The notes: generated from the sequence alone by a model not told the origin. Positions 17,234-27,863 are shown, counted from the first letter of the stretch. The stretch is DNA of 64,000 nucleotides from Sinorhizobium meliloti 4H41 (GCF_000375585.1 NZ_AQWP01000001.1:1068788-1132787), one strand, 5' to 3'. A program made the numbers and translations.

Positions 17234-19444
17234 ATGGACAGCGCAACGTCTGCAATCACGGAACACGAGGCATCTGCTGAGCAGAAGCGTGAGGCGCCGG
17301 CCGAAGCGCTGGACCTTCTCAAGAGCCCCGAGCGCTTCGTCAACCGCGAGTTCTCCTGGCTTCAGTTCAACCGCCGGGTCCTCGAGGAGACGCTGAACAC
17401 GGCGCACCCCCTTCTGGAGCGCGTCCGTTTTCTGTCGATCTCCGCCGCCAATCTCGATGAATTCTTCATGGTTCGCGTCGCGGGTCTGGAGGGCCAGGTC
17501 CGTTCCGGGCTTTCGCTGCGTAGCCCGGACGGCCTGACGCCGGCGGAAACGCTCGAGAGCATTCTGACGGAAGTCGACAATCTGCAGATGGAGCAGCAGG
17601 CATCGCTTGCCGTCCTGCAGCAATATCTCGCCAAGGAAGATATCCTCATCGTCCGTCCGGCTTCGCTTTCCGCGCAGGATCGCAGCTGGCTCGCGAACGA
17701 ATTCGACCAGGCGATCTTCCCCGTGTTGACGCCGCTCTCGATCGATCCGGCGCACCCGTTCCCGTTCATTCCGAATCTCGGCTTCTCCATCGGTCTGCAG
17801 CTCGTCAGCAAGACCGGGCGCGATCCGATGACGGCACTGCTGCGCCTGCCGGTGGCGCTCGATCGCTTCATTCGCCTGCCGGATGTCAAGAACGTCATCC
17901 GCTACATCACCCTCGAAGATGTCGTCAGCCAGTTCATCGACCGGCTTTTCCCGGGCTACGAGGTGAAGGGGTCGGGCACGTTCCGCATCATTCGAGACAG
18001 CGATATCGAAGTCGAGGAGGAAGCCGAAGACCTCGTGCGTCTTTTCGAGACGGCCCTCAAGCGCCGCCGTCGCGGATCGGTGATCCGGATCGAGACCGAT
18101 TCGGAGATGCCGGCTTCGCTGCGCCAGTTCGTCGTGCAGGAGCTCGGTGTCCCGGAAAATCGCGTCGCGGTCCTGCCGGGCCTGTTGGCGCTGAACACGC
18201 TTTCGGAGATCACCAAGGCGCCGCGCGAGGATCTGCGCTTCGAGCCCTACAATCCGCGCTTCCCGGAGCGTGTGCGCGAACATGCGGGCGACTGTCTTGC
18301 CGCCATCCGTGAAAAGGACATGGTGGTCCACCACCCCTACGAATCCTTCGATGTCGTCGTGCAGTTCCTGCTGCAGGCTGCGCGCGATCCGGACGTGCTC
18401 GCGATCAAGCAGACGCTTTACCGAACCTCGAACGACAGCCCGATCGTGCGCGCGCTGATCGATGCCGCCGAGGCCGGCAAGTCGGTGACGGCGCTTGTCG
18501 AGCTCAAGGCGCGGTTCGACGAGGAGGCGAATATCCGCTGGGCGCGCGACCTCGAGCGCGCCGGCGTCCAGGTGGTTTTCGGCTTCATCGAGTTGAAGAC
18601 CCACGCCAAGATGTCGATGGTCGTGCGCCGTGAGGAGGGCAAGCTCAGGACCTATTGCCATCTCGGCACCGGAAACTACCACCCGGTCACGGCGAAAATC
18701 TACACCGACCTGTCGTTTTTCACCTGCAACCCGGTGATCGCCCACGACATGGCGAACATCTTCAACTTCATCACCGGCTACGGCGAGCCGGAAGGGGGCA
18801 TGAAACTCGCAGTGTCACCGCATACGCTGCGTCCGCGCATCCTCAAGCACATCGAGGAGGAGATCGTCCACGCGCAAGCCGGGCGGCCGGCGTCGATCTG
18901 GATGAAGATGAACTCCCTGGTGGACCCGGAAATCATCGATGCGCTCTACAAGGCAAGCTGCGCAGGCGTCGAGATCGATCTCGTCGTGCGCGGCATCTGC
19001 TGTCTGCGGCCGCAGGTGCCCGGGCTCTCCGACAATATCCGCGTCAAGTCCATCGTCGGTCGCTTCCTGGAGCATTCAAGAATTTTCTGCTTCGGCAACG
19101 GACATGGACTTCCATCGGAGAATGCGCTTGTCTATATCGGCTCGGCGGATATGATGCCGCGCAATCTGGATAGGCGGGTGGAGACGCTCGTTCCTCTCAT
19201 CAACCGCACTGTGCACGAACAGGTTCTTTCGCAGATCATGCTGGGCAATCTCATCGACAACCAGCAGAGCTACGAGATTCTTCCGGACGGCACCTCGCGC
19301 CGCATGGAAGTCGGCAAGGACGCCGAGCCGTTCAACGCTCAGCATTATTTCATGACCAATCCGAGCCTTTCGGGCCGGGGTGAGGCTCTGAAATCCAGTG
19401 CACCGAAGCTGATCGCCGGCTGGAAGAGCGGCTGGCACAAGTAA
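17234..19444 (+). CDS. ppk: polyphosphate kinase
   Basis: PPK1 reversibly polymerises ATP gamma-phosphate into polyphosphate. The 736-residue protein shows the N-terminal [19 protein letters not shown] signature and the middle domain ([13 protein letters not shown]). The two phospholipase-D-like catalytic domains include [15 protein letters not shown] and [14 protein letters not shown]; the latter His is the usual autophosphorylation-type residue. Length is normal. Only 11 bases separate it from ppx, so synthesis and degradation genes are in one operon. Confidence 0.97.
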   Translation: MDSATSAITEHEASAEQKREAPAEALDLLKSPERFVNREFSWLQFNRRVLEETLNTAHPLLERVRFLSISAANLDEFFMVRVAGLEGQVRSGLSLRSPDGLTPAETLESILTEVDNLQMEQQASLAVLQQYLAKEDILIVRPASLSAQDRSWLANEFDQAIFPVLTPLSIDPAHPFPFIPNLGFSIGLQLVSKTGRDPMTALLRLPVALDRFIRLPDVKNVIRYITLEDVVSQFIDRLFPGYEVKGSGTFRIIRDSDIEVEEEAEDLVRLFETALKRRRRGSVIRIETDSEMPASLRQFVVQELGVPENRVAVLPGLLALNTLSEITKAPREDLRFEPYNPRFPERVREHAGDCLAAIREKDMVVHHPYESFDVVVQFLLQAARDPDVLAIKQTLYRTSNDSPIVRALIDAAEAGKSVTALVELKARFDEEANIRWARDLERAGVQVVFGFIELKTHAKMSMVVRREEGKLRTYCHLGTGNYHPVTAKIYTDLSFFTCNPVIAHDMANIFNFITGYGEPEGGMKLAVSPHTLRPRILKHIEEEIVHAQAGRPASIWMKMNSLVDPEIIDALYKASCAGVEIDLVVRGICCLRPQVPGLSDNIRVKSIVGRFLEHSRIFCFGNGHGLPSENALVYIGSADMMPRNLDRRVETLVPLINRTVHEQVLSQIMLGNLIDNQQSYEILPDGTSRRMEVGKDAEPFNAQHYFMTNPSLSGRGEALKSSAPKLIAGWKSGWHK

Positions 19445-19455
19445 ACTGGAATTGC

Positions 19456-20979
19456 ATGGTCGAATCTGAAGCGCAGGGACGTCTGCCCGGTATCCGCCCG
19501 GTCTCCGTTGTGGATATCGGCTCCAACTCCATTCGTCTCGTCGTCTATGAAGGGCTGAGCCGTTCGCCGGCAATGCTTTTCAACGAGAAGGTGATGTGCG
19601 GCCTCGGCAAGGGCATCGATGCCACCGGCCGCATGGAGGAGGAAAGCGTGGCCAGGGCGCTGAGGGCGCTGCACCGCTTTCGTGCGCTCTCCGACCAGGC
19701 GCGCGCGACCGAGATGTATGTGATCGCGACCGCTGCGGCGCGGGAGGCCACCAACGGAGCGGCCTTCATCGAAAGGGCGGAAGCCATCCTCGGGCAAAGG
19801 GTGAAGATCCTGAGCGGGGAGGAGGAGGCCCATTACTCGGCGATGGGCATCGTCAGCAGCTACTATGAGCCGGATGGCGTCGTCGGCGATCTCGGCGGCG
19901 GCTCGCTTGAGCTTGTTGATGTAGACGGCAAGCGGATCGGCAAGGGCATAACGCTGCCTCTGGGCGGCATCCGCCTCTTCGAGCATTCGAGCGGCTCGCT
20001 CAGCAAGGCGCGGACCTGGGTGCGCAAAGTCATGAAAGACGCCGAGGTTCTGAAGAAGGGGACCGGACGCACGTTCTACGCCGTGGGCGGAACCTGGCGA
20101 GCCATCGCCAAACTGCACATGGAGATGCACAATTACCCGCTGCACATGATGCAGGGTTACGAGATCTCCTATGACGAGGCGCTGGCGATCCTTGCCGAAG
20201 TGATGGAGCCGAAGAATATCAAGCCCTCCGCCTATGCGACGATTTCCAAGAGCCGCCGGAGCCTGTTGCCCTTCGGTGCGGTGACGATGCAAGAGGCAAT
20301 CTCCATCATGAAGCCCGAGCGCATCTCGTTTTCCGCGCTCGGCGTGCGCGAAGGGTATCTCTTTTCGCTGCTTTCCAGTGAGGAACGCCAGCAGGACCCG
20401 CTGCTGACGGCTGCCAACGAACTCGCCATCCTTCGGGCCCGTTCGCCCGAGCATGCGCGAGAGCTCGCCGAATGGACCGGCCGCCTCGTGCCGTTCTTCG
20501 GCATCGAAGAAACGGAAGAGGAGAGGCGCTACCGTCAGGCCGCCTGTCTGCTGGCGGACATCAGCTGGCGGGCGCATCCGGACTATCGCGGTCTGCAGGC
20601 GCTGAACATCATTGCGCACTCGGCGTTCACCGGCATCACGCATGCGGGACGGGCCTATATCGCGCTCGCGAATTACTACCGCTTCGAGGGGCTTAACGAC
20701 GACGGCGCCACGAGCCCGCTCGCAGGCATCACGACGCCGCGCCTGCTCGAGCTGGCGAAGCTCCTGGGCGGATTGTTGCGCGTCGCCTATCTCTTTTCGG
20801 CCTCCATGCCGGGTGTGGCGCGCCACCTCACGCTCCGGCGATCTTCGAAGCCCGACATCGATCTCGAATTCGTCGTCCCGGCAGCCTATGCCGACTTCGA
20901 GGGCGAACGCCTCGACGGCCGGCTCCAGCAACTCGGCAAGCTTACCGGCAAGAAGCTCGTCTTCTCCTTCGAGCGCTGA
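19456..20979 (+). CDS. ppx: exopolyphosphatase / guanosine pentaphosphate phosphatase (Ppx/GppA)
   Basis: A 507-residue member of the ASKHA-fold Ppx/GppA family that removes terminal phosphates from polyphosphate. PVSVVDIGSNSIRLVVYEG is the first phosphate loop and VVGDLGGGSLELVDVD the second. A C-terminal HD-like alpha-helical domain begins around residue 310. It directly follows ppk. GppA-type activity on pppGpp cannot be excluded from sequence. Confidence 0.95.
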   Translation: MVESEAQGRLPGIRPVSVVDIGSNSIRLVVYEGLSRSPAMLFNEKVMCGLGKGIDATGRMEEESVARALRALHRFRALSDQARATEMYVIATAAAREATNGAAFIERAEAILGQRVKILSGEEEAHYSAMGIVSSYYEPDGVVGDLGGGSLELVDVDGKRIGKGITLPLGGIRLFEHSSGSLSKARTWVRKVMKDAEVLKKGTGRTFYAVGGTWRAIAKLHMEMHNYPLHMMQGYEISYDEALAILAEVMEPKNIKPSAYATISKSRRSLLPFGAVTMQEAISIMKPERISFSALGVREGYLFSLLSSEERQQDPLLTAANELAILRARSPEHARELAEWTGRLVPFFGIEETEEERRYRQAACLLADISWRAHPDYRGLQALNIIAHSAFTGITHAGRAYIALANYYRFEGLNDDGATSPLAGITTPRLLELAKLLGGLLRVAYLFSASMPGVARHLTLRRSSKPDIDLEFVVPAAYADFEGERLDGRLQQLGKLTGKKLVFSFER

Positions 20980-21007
20980 ACCCTTTCCGGCTCGTTCCTG
21001 CCACAGC

Positions 21008-21040
21008 AGGGTGCCGCGCATCTGACGATGCGCGGCCCTG
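21008..21040. terminator. hairpin between convergent ppx and phytase-like genes
   Basis: A perfect 10-bp stem, GCCGCGCATC (21013-21022) and GATGCGCGGC (21027-21036), with a 4-base loop sits between two convergent stop codons. It lacks a T run on either strand, so it may slow or protect transcript ends rather than act as a classic terminator. Confidence 0.45.
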
Positions 21041-21046
21041 CGCCAC

Positions 21047-22405
21047 TTATTCGGCCTCCAGGAATTCGCCGACTTCGAGCAGCACGAATTCATTGTCGTC
21101 CGCCCTGTCGAGCGAACGCCCGGCGGAGAATGGCAGGTTGTTGTCGTTGCCGACGATGATATGCGTTTCGTCCACGCGATCGACATTCTCGATGGTGACG
21201 AAGGGCATGTCGTAATAGCCCTCGCCGCCGCCCTGGCGCTTGCGGTTGTCCGGATCGGCGATTTTCAGCAGGTCGACATAGCCGATCTTGCGCACGGCCT
21301 TGCCGACGTTTTCGTCGCTCATGGCGATCTTGTAGACACGCTTCAGCTTCGATCCGACGGCGAAGCAATCCGGCTGCGGGTTCTTGGGATCCGCGCAGGC
21401 CTTGTCTACGGTGCCGGCGCCGTTGTCGCGCTCGATCACCAGCGCGGTCTTCTCGTCGAGCATGTTGAAATCGCCGATCGCTTCGCCGCCTTCGGCGAGT
21501 GGATACAGCCAGCTTCGCCCGGTCCAGGCCTTGCTGCCGGCGTCAAGCTCGACGATCCGCAGCGCCGGCCGGCCTTCCGCCTCTTCCACCGATTCGCTGT
21601 CCGCCCAGAGCGGGCCTTCGAGCAGTCCGTAGAGCTTCGCGCCGTCCTTCGAAAGTGCCAGCCCCTCGTAACCGCCGGAGCGCTTCAGGTTGAAGTCCGG
21701 TGCCTTCTTGGAGGGGTCTCCCTGCAGCGTCAGTGCCGGGTTGTCCGGCGAGAGTACGGGCTTGCCGTCGACGACGGTCGCAATGACATCGGTGAGCTTG
21801 CCGTCAAGGTCGAACTTCAGGATGTAGGGTCCGAATTCCTCACCGACCCAGAAGCCGTCGGCCACCGGCTGGATCGATTCGACGTCGAAATCGCCGCCCG
21901 TGAGATAGCGGGTGGCCGAGCCTTCCATGACGATGGGGAAGGGTGCCTTGCGCTCTGGGTCGGACAGGAACAGGGTCTTCAACGCCTCGACCTTGCCGGC
22001 GTCCCAGTCGATCCTGAGGTGGTGGAGCATCAGCATTGCGTCGGTCGAGTTGAGCTTGTTGCCGAAGCCGTTGTCCGAAAGGCTCCAGAAAGTGCCGTCC
22101 TCCATCGCCTTGATGCCGGAGAAGCCCTGCATCGGCTGGCCGTTGAAGGGAAGCGACAGACCGGTCGAGCGAACGCCATCCTTGCCCGCGACGCTGCCGA
22201 GTTCGGCGGCGCGCTTGCGGTCGGCGGTCGAGAACTTGCCCGAGGTCTTGAGGTACTCCGCGGCATCCGCCGGCGCGGCGATAATGGTGTTTGCGGGAAG
22301 GATCGCATGCGCCTCGAGCGTTGCGGGAAAGGCCTTTTCCTCGGCAAGCGCGGCGCTCGACGCCAGAAGGGTTAACGCCATGGCGGCAAGGATGGGTTTC
22401 GTCAT
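21047..22405 (-). CDS. exported esterase-like phytase family protein (DUF/PF13449 type)
   Basis: A 452-residue periplasmic or secreted protein with signal peptide MTKPILAAMALTLLASSAALA. The body is a predicted beta-propeller of the 'esterase-like activity of phytase' family. Segments FSGIKAMEDGTFWSLSDNGFG, YLTGGDFDVESIQPVADGFWVGEEFGPYI and GYEGLALSKDGAKLYGLLEG are typical. It may hydrolyse a phosphoester substrate, but activity is unproven for most relatives. The start at 22405 begins the signal peptide; an open extension upstream has no support. Confidence 0.86.
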   Translation of the reverse strand: MTKPILAAMALTLLASSAALAEEKAFPATLEAHAILPANTIIAAPADAAEYLKTSGKFSTADRKRAAELGSVAGKDGVRSTGLSLPFNGQPMQGFSGIKAMEDGTFWSLSDNGFGNKLNSTDAMLMLHHLRIDWDAGKVEALKTLFLSDPERKAPFPIVMEGSATRYLTGGDFDVESIQPVADGFWVGEEFGPYILKFDLDGKLTDVIATVVDGKPVLSPDNPALTLQGDPSKKAPDFNLKRSGGYEGLALSKDGAKLYGLLEGPLWADSESVEEAEGRPALRIVELDAGSKAWTGRSWLYPLAEGGEAIGDFNMLDEKTALVIERDNGAGTVDKACADPKNPQPDCFAVGSKLKRVYKIAMSDENVGKAVRKIGYVDLLKIADPDNRKRQGGGEGYYDMPFVTIENVDRVDETHIIVGNDNNLPFSAGRSLDRADDNEFVLLEVGEFLEAE

Positions 22406-22475
22406 AAGTTCACCTCGGGTTGGAGTGCAGGTGAACCCGATAGGCGGCTTCGATGACAGCTGTTTGAAGTTTGTC

Positions 22476-23567
22476 TTACAGCGAGGTGAATGCCCCGGCG
22501 GCCGGACTGCTAACGGGCTTCCCGTCTGGGTCCATGGCGCCCTCGCCGCTGAGCGAACCGGCCGTGAGCGACAGAACCGCGAGCTTCTGGCCCCGACCTT
22601 TGACCTCATGCTCGCCGAGATCCTCGGCGCGCACGAAGACCGGCGGGCGCAAGCGCCGCAGCAGATCGGCTGAGATCAAGACCTGACGGTCGAGCGTTCG
22701 GCACAGGCCCTCCAGGCGTGCCGTCGTGTTCACGGTGTCGCCAAAATAGGTGATCTTGTGTTTGTCGACGCCGATCTCCGCGGCAACGATCGTGCCGCCA
22801 TGCAGAGCGGCACGCAGGCGCGGCACCTCGCCGTAGTCTTTTCGCCAGCGACGGGCGTCCGCTTCGATCTGTTCCAGAATGTCGAACACGCAGCGGATGC
22901 AGGCTGCATCCGCGACGGCGCGATCGTAAGGCCAGGTGATCACGGCAGCGTCGCCGACATAGTCGTCGATGGATCCGCCATAGCGCAGCACGGGATCAGC
23001 CATGGCTGCAAACAGCTTTCCCAAATATTCCTGCATGCGCAGGTCACCGAAGCGCTCGGCAAGCGATGTCGATCCGGCGAGATCGATGAAAAGGAACACG
23101 CGTTCCTCCTGCACCGGCTTGCGGTATCGTCCAGTCAGGAGGCTCAGGAAAATATCGCGGCCGAGCAATTCGCGTACCCTGAGCACGAAGATGATCGGAC
23201 CGGAGGTCGCGAGTGCGTACACCAGCACATTGAGCGATGGCAGCATCGCGTCCGTCCTGCTTTCACGCATGACGCCGGCGACGTGCAAAAGCAGCCCGGC
23301 GGCTGCATATCCGACGTTGACGAATATGAAGTAGACGGCGAGGGACGAGAGAAGAAACGCCGGCGTCGGCGATCCGTGGATCCTCCGGTAAAGGCGCCGG
23401 AAGATGATGTGCCGTTCAAAGGCGAGAATCGGCATGCACATGAAGAGCGCATAGGTTGCGCCGATCAGACCGCCGCCGCCGTAGACGACCCACGCATAGG
23501 CCATGCCGCTGCCGGCGACGACGAGCAGCAACAGGATGATCTCGAGCGTGGAAAATCTCCAGCGCAT
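22476..23567 (-). CDS. membrane-bound class III adenylate/guanylate cyclase
   Basis: A 363-residue protein with several N-terminal hydrophobic helices (about residues 7-150) and a C-terminal cyclase catalytic domain. FLFIDLAGSTSLAERFGD holds the first metal Asp; DYVGDAAVITWPY holds the second. GVDKHKITYFGDTVNTTARLE is the class III substrate region, followed by VKGRGQ near the end. It should make cAMP or cGMP from the cytoplasmic face of the membrane. Sinorhizobium encodes many such cyclases. The start at 23567 puts Met just before the first helix; earlier in-frame codons are rich in unlikely Cys/Ser. Confidence 0.9.
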   Translation of the reverse strand: MRWRFSTLEIILLLLVVAGSGMAYAWVVYGGGGLIGATYALFMCMPILAFERHIIFRRLYRRIHGSPTPAFLLSSLAVYFIFVNVGYAAAGLLLHVAGVMRESRTDAMLPSLNVLVYALATSGPIIFVLRVRELLGRDIFLSLLTGRYRKPVQEERVFLFIDLAGSTSLAERFGDLRMQEYLGKLFAAMADPVLRYGGSIDDYVGDAAVITWPYDRAVADAACIRCVFDILEQIEADARRWRKDYGEVPRLRAALHGGTIVAAEIGVDKHKITYFGDTVNTTARLEGLCRTLDRQVLISADLLRRLRPPVFVRAEDLGEHEVKGRGQKLAVLSLTAGSLSGEGAMDPDGKPVSSPAAGAFTSL

Positions 23568-23812
23568 GTGACAGCCTCGAAAACGAGAATAGACAGCGCC
23601 GCACGTGTTATCAGGCACGCAAAGGTCGCTGGAGCAAGTGGAATTGCTACATGTTTTGTCCTCAAAGGACACATGCAGTTGAAGCATGCGGGGCCGGGCG
23701 GTCCCGCTCGGCATGTAGAAACGGCTGATCGGCGCGTTTTGCCGCGATCAGCCGTCGCAACGTCTCGGCTAAGCTCAGATTCGGGCGCAAAATTGTCGTC
23801 GAGCGGCGGTTT

Positions 23813-24964
23813 TCAACCGCCGATTTCCATGGCCTCGACCTTTTTGTCGACAAAGCGCAATGCCACCTCGCCATTGATGAGTTTCAGCGCCGTCATGCCG
23901 AAGAGCTCACGCCGCCAGCCTTTTAGGGCGGCGACGTCGGCGCCTTCGCCCTCTGCCGCGATCCGGTCGAGATCGTCGCTGTTGGCGATGATCTTGGCCG
24001 CGACTCCCTCCTTTTCGGAGATGAGTTTCAGCAGCACCTTGAGCAGCTCGCTCGCTGCCGCAGCGCCCTCGGGTGCATGGTTCTGGCGCGGCAGGCGCGG
24101 CAGCTCGCCCCTCGGGATCGCCAAGGCTTCGCCGACGGCCTCGATGAGGGCCGTCCCCGCGCTCGAGCGTTCCCAGCCCTTGGGAATGGTCCTGAGGCGT
24201 CCGAGCGCCTCGGCATCCTTCGGCTGCTGCTGCGCGATTTCATAAATCGCATCATCCTTGATAATCCGCCCGCGCGGCACGTTGCGGGCCCGCGCCTCGC
24301 GTTCGCGCCACGCCGCCACCTTCTGCAGGACGGCGAGCTCGATGGGCTTCTTCACCCGCATCTTCAGCCGCTGCCAGGCATTGTCCGGGTGGAGGTCGTA
24401 GGTTTCCCGGCTTTCGAGGATCGCCATTTCCTCCGCAAGCCAGGAGGAGCGTCCCTCGCGATCCAGTTCCTTGGTGAGGTACTGGTAGATATCCCTCAGA
24501 TGCGTCACGTCCGCCAGCGCATAGTCGAGCTGCTTGTCGGTGAGCGGTCTGCGGCTCCAATCGGTGAAGCGAGACGACTTGTCGATCTGCTCGTTCTTGA
24601 TGCGGTTGACGAGTTGATCATAGGAAACGCTGTCACCGAAGCCGCAAACCATCGCGGCCACCTGCGTATCGAAGATCGGATGAGGAATGAGGTTTCCGAG
24701 ATGATGGATGATCTCGATGTCCTGCCTGGCGGCGTGGAACACCTTCACGACATCCGGGTTGCTCATGAGCGCGAAGAACGGGGCGAGGTCGATGCCGGGT
24801 GCCATCGGATCGACGATCACTGCCATATCCGGGCTTGCCATCTGGATGAGGCACAGCACCGGCCAGAACGTGGTTTCGCGCAGGAACTCCGTATCGATCG
24901 TAATATAGCTTGAACGGGCCAGCTCTTGGCAGGCGGCCTCAAGATCTGCTGTCGTTTGAATCAT
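23813..24964 (-). CDS. rnd: ribonuclease D
   Basis: A 383-residue 3'-to-5' exoribonuclease of the DEDD family, involved in tRNA 3' maturation. Exo motifs are TIDTEFLRE (I), VFHAARQDIEIIHHL (II) and YALADVTHLRDIY (III). An HRDC domain follows (AAWREREARARNVPRGRIIKDD). Length and order are standard. It stands alone on the minus strand. Confidence 0.96.
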   Translation of the reverse strand: MIQTTADLEAACQELARSSYITIDTEFLRETTFWPVLCLIQMASPDMAVIVDPMAPGIDLAPFFALMSNPDVVKVFHAARQDIEIIHHLGNLIPHPIFDTQVAAMVCGFGDSVSYDQLVNRIKNEQIDKSSRFTDWSRRPLTDKQLDYALADVTHLRDIYQYLTKELDREGRSSWLAEEMAILESRETYDLHPDNAWQRLKMRVKKPIELAVLQKVAAWREREARARNVPRGRIIKDDAIYEIAQQQPKDAEALGRLRTIPKGWERSSAGTALIEAVGEALAIPRGELPRLPRQNHAPEGAAAASELLKVLLKLISEKEGVAAKIIANSDDLDRIAAEGEGADVAALKGWRRELFGMTALKLINGEVALRFVDKKVEAMEIGG

Positions 24965-25045
24965 CGGGCTTTAATCACTGTGGCAAAAATGCGGCTTTGA
25001 GTTTCCCCGTGTACCGTTTCACGGCACCTGTCACAATGGAAATTG

Positions 25046-26494
25046 TCAGGCGACCCGGAAATAAGCCGACATCCCGGTCTTTTGATGTTCGATGATATGG
25101 CAATGGAACACCCAGTCGCCGGGATTGTCCGCGACCAGTGCGAGCTGCGCCTGCTCGTCCGGCAAGAGCAGGATCGTGTCGGTCGGCGGCGGCAACAGGC
25201 TCCGCTTGTTCGAGGCGAGAACGCGGAAGCTCAGCCCATGCAGATGGATCGGATGGGCATGCGGCGTGCGGTTGGCGATCTCCAGCACATAGCTTTTCCC
25301 GAATTTGAGTTCATCGATCGGGGCGACCGGATCGGGCGTGTCACCGGGCCAAGGTACCTTGTTGATCGCCCAGAAAGTATAACCGAGCGAGCCGCAGATC
25401 GAGGCGGCCGGCTCGTGCTCGGCCGTTGCAGTCAGTTCGATCGGGATGCGCCTGGCCGTGGAAATGTCGGCTTCGGCAATGGGGTTTGCGGGCAGGGGTG
25501 CGACATCCCGGAGGTCCCGCTTCAGCGAAGTGCCGACTGCCCGGAAGGCTGCGATCGTCCAGGGGTTGGAGCCGCGAAAATTGCCAAGCCTTGCCCGTTG
25601 GCCCTCGCTTTGCGGCATGCGAAGCGCAAGGTCGGCGCGCTGGCCGGGGCCGAGGTCGAGCCGGTCGAGCGCGAAGGGGATTTCGACCGGGTTGCCGTCC
25701 AGGGCGATCACCCTGGCCTCTGCGCCTTCGAGCCCGATCGTGTAGATGCGCGTGACGTCAGTTGCGGCGATCCTCACGCGGACGAGCCCGCCGGCGGGAG
25801 CGTCGTAGACCGGCTCGCGCTGCCAGTTTGCGGTTCTCACCGTTCCATAGGTCCCGCCGCGCGCCGCATCCCGCGGTTTGAAAGGGGCGATGAACGCGCC
25901 GCCGGCGCCGAGCCGCCAATCCCTGAGGTTGAGAACGATCTCGGAATCGAAGGTCGGGTCCTCCGGGTTCTCGACGACGATCACGCCGGTCAGGCCGCTC
26001 CCCATCTGCATCAGCGTGTTGCAGTGCGGGTGGTACCAGAAGGTGCCGGCGTCCGGCGGTGTGAAGAGATAGTCGAACCCGTCGCCGGGATAGACATAGG
26101 GCTGCGTCATTTCCGGCACTCCGTCCATCGCATTGGCGATCCTCAGACCATGCCAATGAACGGTCGTCGGTTCGTCGAGACGGTTGACCAGTCTCGCTGC
26201 GAAGGGTTCGCCCTTGCGCATCCTCAAGACGGGCGGCATGGCGGCGGTTGCCGGGTTGCCGGGATCATGCAGGATGACCCGGGGATCATGCGCGATATCA
26301 TGCGCCGTGACCCGGGGATCATAGGTCATGACCCGGGGGGTGATGCCGCCGGCCGCTATCTGTGCCTCGGTGAAACGCGCCGTCAGGATCTGCGGATCGG
26401 GCGCTGCGCCCGCTCGCGCGGCAAGACCGGCGCCGAGCGCGAAGGCGCCGCCAAGTGCGGCTGAACCCTGGAGAAACATTCGGCGATCGAGCAT
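25046..26494 (-). CDS. multicopper oxidase (CueO/CopA/laccase-like), Tat-exported
   Basis: A 482-residue periplasmic copper oxidase. The N terminus MLDRRMFLQGSAALGG carries a twin-arginine signal. Copper ligands are visible in HWHGLRI, FWYHPHCN, HPIHLHGLSF and WVFHCHIIEHQKTGM, covering the type 1, 2 and 3 sites. Likely roles are copper tolerance or oxidation of metals or phenols. Between the signal peptide and the first cupredoxin domain lies an unusual short-period repeat (DPRVTAHDIAHDPRVILHDP) encoded at about 26270-26340. The start at 26494 is chosen because it places the Tat motif at the N terminus. Confidence 0.92.
   Translation of the reverse strand: MLDRRMFLQGSAALGGAFALGAGLAARAGAAPDPQILTARFTEAQIAAGGITPRVMTYDPRVTAHDIAHDPRVILHDPGNPATAAMPPVLRMRKGEPFAARLVNRLDEPTTVHWHGLRIANAMDGVPEMTQPYVYPGDGFDYLFTPPDAGTFWYHPHCNTLMQMGSGLTGVIVVENPEDPTFDSEIVLNLRDWRLGAGGAFIAPFKPRDAARGGTYGTVRTANWQREPVYDAPAGGLVRVRIAATDVTRIYTIGLEGAEARVIALDGNPVEIPFALDRLDLGPGQRADLALRMPQSEGQRARLGNFRGSNPWTIAAFRAVGTSLKRDLRDVAPLPANPIAEADISTARRIPIELTATAEHEPAASICGSLGYTFWAINKVPWPGDTPDPVAPIDELKFGKSYVLEIANRTPHAHPIHLHGLSFRVLASNKRSLLPPPTDTILLLPDEQAQLALVADNPGDWVFHCHIIEHQKTGMSAYFRVA
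26275..26338. repeat. short direct repeats inside the multicopper oxidase gene
   Basis: The word TGACCCGGGGATCAT begins at 26275 and 26308, and its first ten bases recur at 26329. Offsets of 33 and 21 bases keep the reading frame, giving a repeated HDPRV-type peptide (minus strand). Confidence 0.75.
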
Positions 26495-26627
26495 CTGTAT
26501 CTTGCTTGTCTGTTCCGGAAGAAGGGGCAAAGCCGATCGGCCCCCGAAAAATGATCCGGCCCGTTATTAAACCTGATTTTCAGTTTCAGCAATTCGGCAG
26601 CCCGCGCCTCGTTGCGGCCCTGTTGGG

Positions 26628-27863
26628 TCAAGGCTCTTTCCGCGTCTGGCCGCCCGCAAGCTTGTTGAAGAAGGACGATGTGCGCAGAAGGCTGCGAAAC
26701 CGCATCGACCTTTCCTCGGTTGGAACGGGTTTGCGCGCAGTCATGCGCCGGATCGTATAGGCCATGAAGAGCGCCAGGATTGCTGCCGTATACATGAAGA
26801 GCACCGGCGGTTCGAAGATCTCGAGCAGGAAGGATGCGAGGAGCGGCCCGATGATGGCTCCGAGCGACCAGAAGAAGAGCATCCCGGCGGAAACCAGCGC
26901 ATGCTGGCCTTCGGCCGCATGGTCGTTGGCATGCGCGGAGCAGAGCGAGAAGAGCGGCATCGCGAATGCGCCGAAGGCGAAGATGCCGGCGAAGTTCAAC
27001 CACTCGTCGTTCCCGGCGATGAAGGCGAGGAAGAGCCCCGCGAGAAGGGAGCCGAAGGTGGCGATCAGGATGATCAGCCTGCGGTCGATCCGGTCGGAGT
27101 AATACCCCAGCGGATATTGAAGCACGACGCCGCCGATGATGCCGGCGCTCATGAAGGTCGCGATCGCCGTCACCGAAAGGCCGATCTCCTGCGCATAGAT
27201 AGGGCCGAGCGAGCGGAACGCGGCATTGGTGAGGCCGACGACGATGCAGCCGATAGTGGCCAGCGGCGAGATGTTCCAGAGCGCCTTCACGTCGAAGCGT
27301 ATCGCTTCCGGTGCAACCGGGCTCGACCGGTCGGCAAAGGAGATCGGCACGAGCGAAAGCGTCAGCGCCATCGAGATGATGGCGAAAAGCTCGAAGCCGC
27401 CGATTCCGATGCCGGGAATTGCATATTGTGCAGCCGTCACCGAGCCGAGATCGACGAGGCGATAGATCGAAAGGGTGCGCGCGCGGTTGCCGTTGGTGAC
27501 GCTGGCATTCAACCAGCTCTCGACCGTAGCGAAGAGGCTCGCGAAGCAGATGCCGGCGACGAGCCGCATCAGGAACCAGAACCACGGATCGATGACCAGC
27601 ACCATGGCGATCGCAGCGGCGGAAGCGATGGCCGCCATCGCCGAAAAGGTGCGGATATGGCCGATCGACCTCAGAATGCGGGTGACGTAGACGCAGCCGA
27701 TTGCAAAGCCGACATTGTAGCCGGCGCCGATCACACCGATCAGCGAGGTCGAGAAGCCTTCTTCGAGCGCTCTCAAGGAAATGAACGTGCCCTGCAACCC
27801 GTTGCCGCCGATCAGAATGCCTGCGGTGACGAGCAGCGGGATGAGCGGGCGAATCTGGGACAT
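26628..27863 (-). CDS. major facilitator superfamily transporter
   Basis: A 411-residue inner-membrane protein with about twelve hydrophobic segments. The family loop between TM2 and TM3 reads YVTRILRSIGHIRTF and its repeat in the second half reads GYYSDRIDRRLIILIA. The overall pattern fits the YcaD/MFS group of unknown substrate. A basic C-terminal tail (RRMTARKPV...) lies in the cytoplasm. It is divergent from aspS. Confidence 0.9.
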   Translation of the reverse strand: MSQIRPLIPLLVTAGILIGGNGLQGTFISLRALEEGFSTSLIGVIGAGYNVGFAIGCVYVTRILRSIGHIRTFSAMAAIASAAAIAMVLVIDPWFWFLMRLVAGICFASLFATVESWLNASVTNGNRARTLSIYRLVDLGSVTAAQYAIPGIGIGGFELFAIISMALTLSLVPISFADRSSPVAPEAIRFDVKALWNISPLATIGCIVVGLTNAAFRSLGPIYAQEIGLSVTAIATFMSAGIIGGVVLQYPLGYYSDRIDRRLIILIATFGSLLAGLFLAFIAGNDEWLNFAGIFAFGAFAMPLFSLCSAHANDHAAEGQHALVSAGMLFFWSLGAIIGPLLASFLLEIFEPPVLFMYTAAILALFMAYTIRRMTARKPVPTEERSMRFRSLLRTSSFFNKLAGGQTRKEP

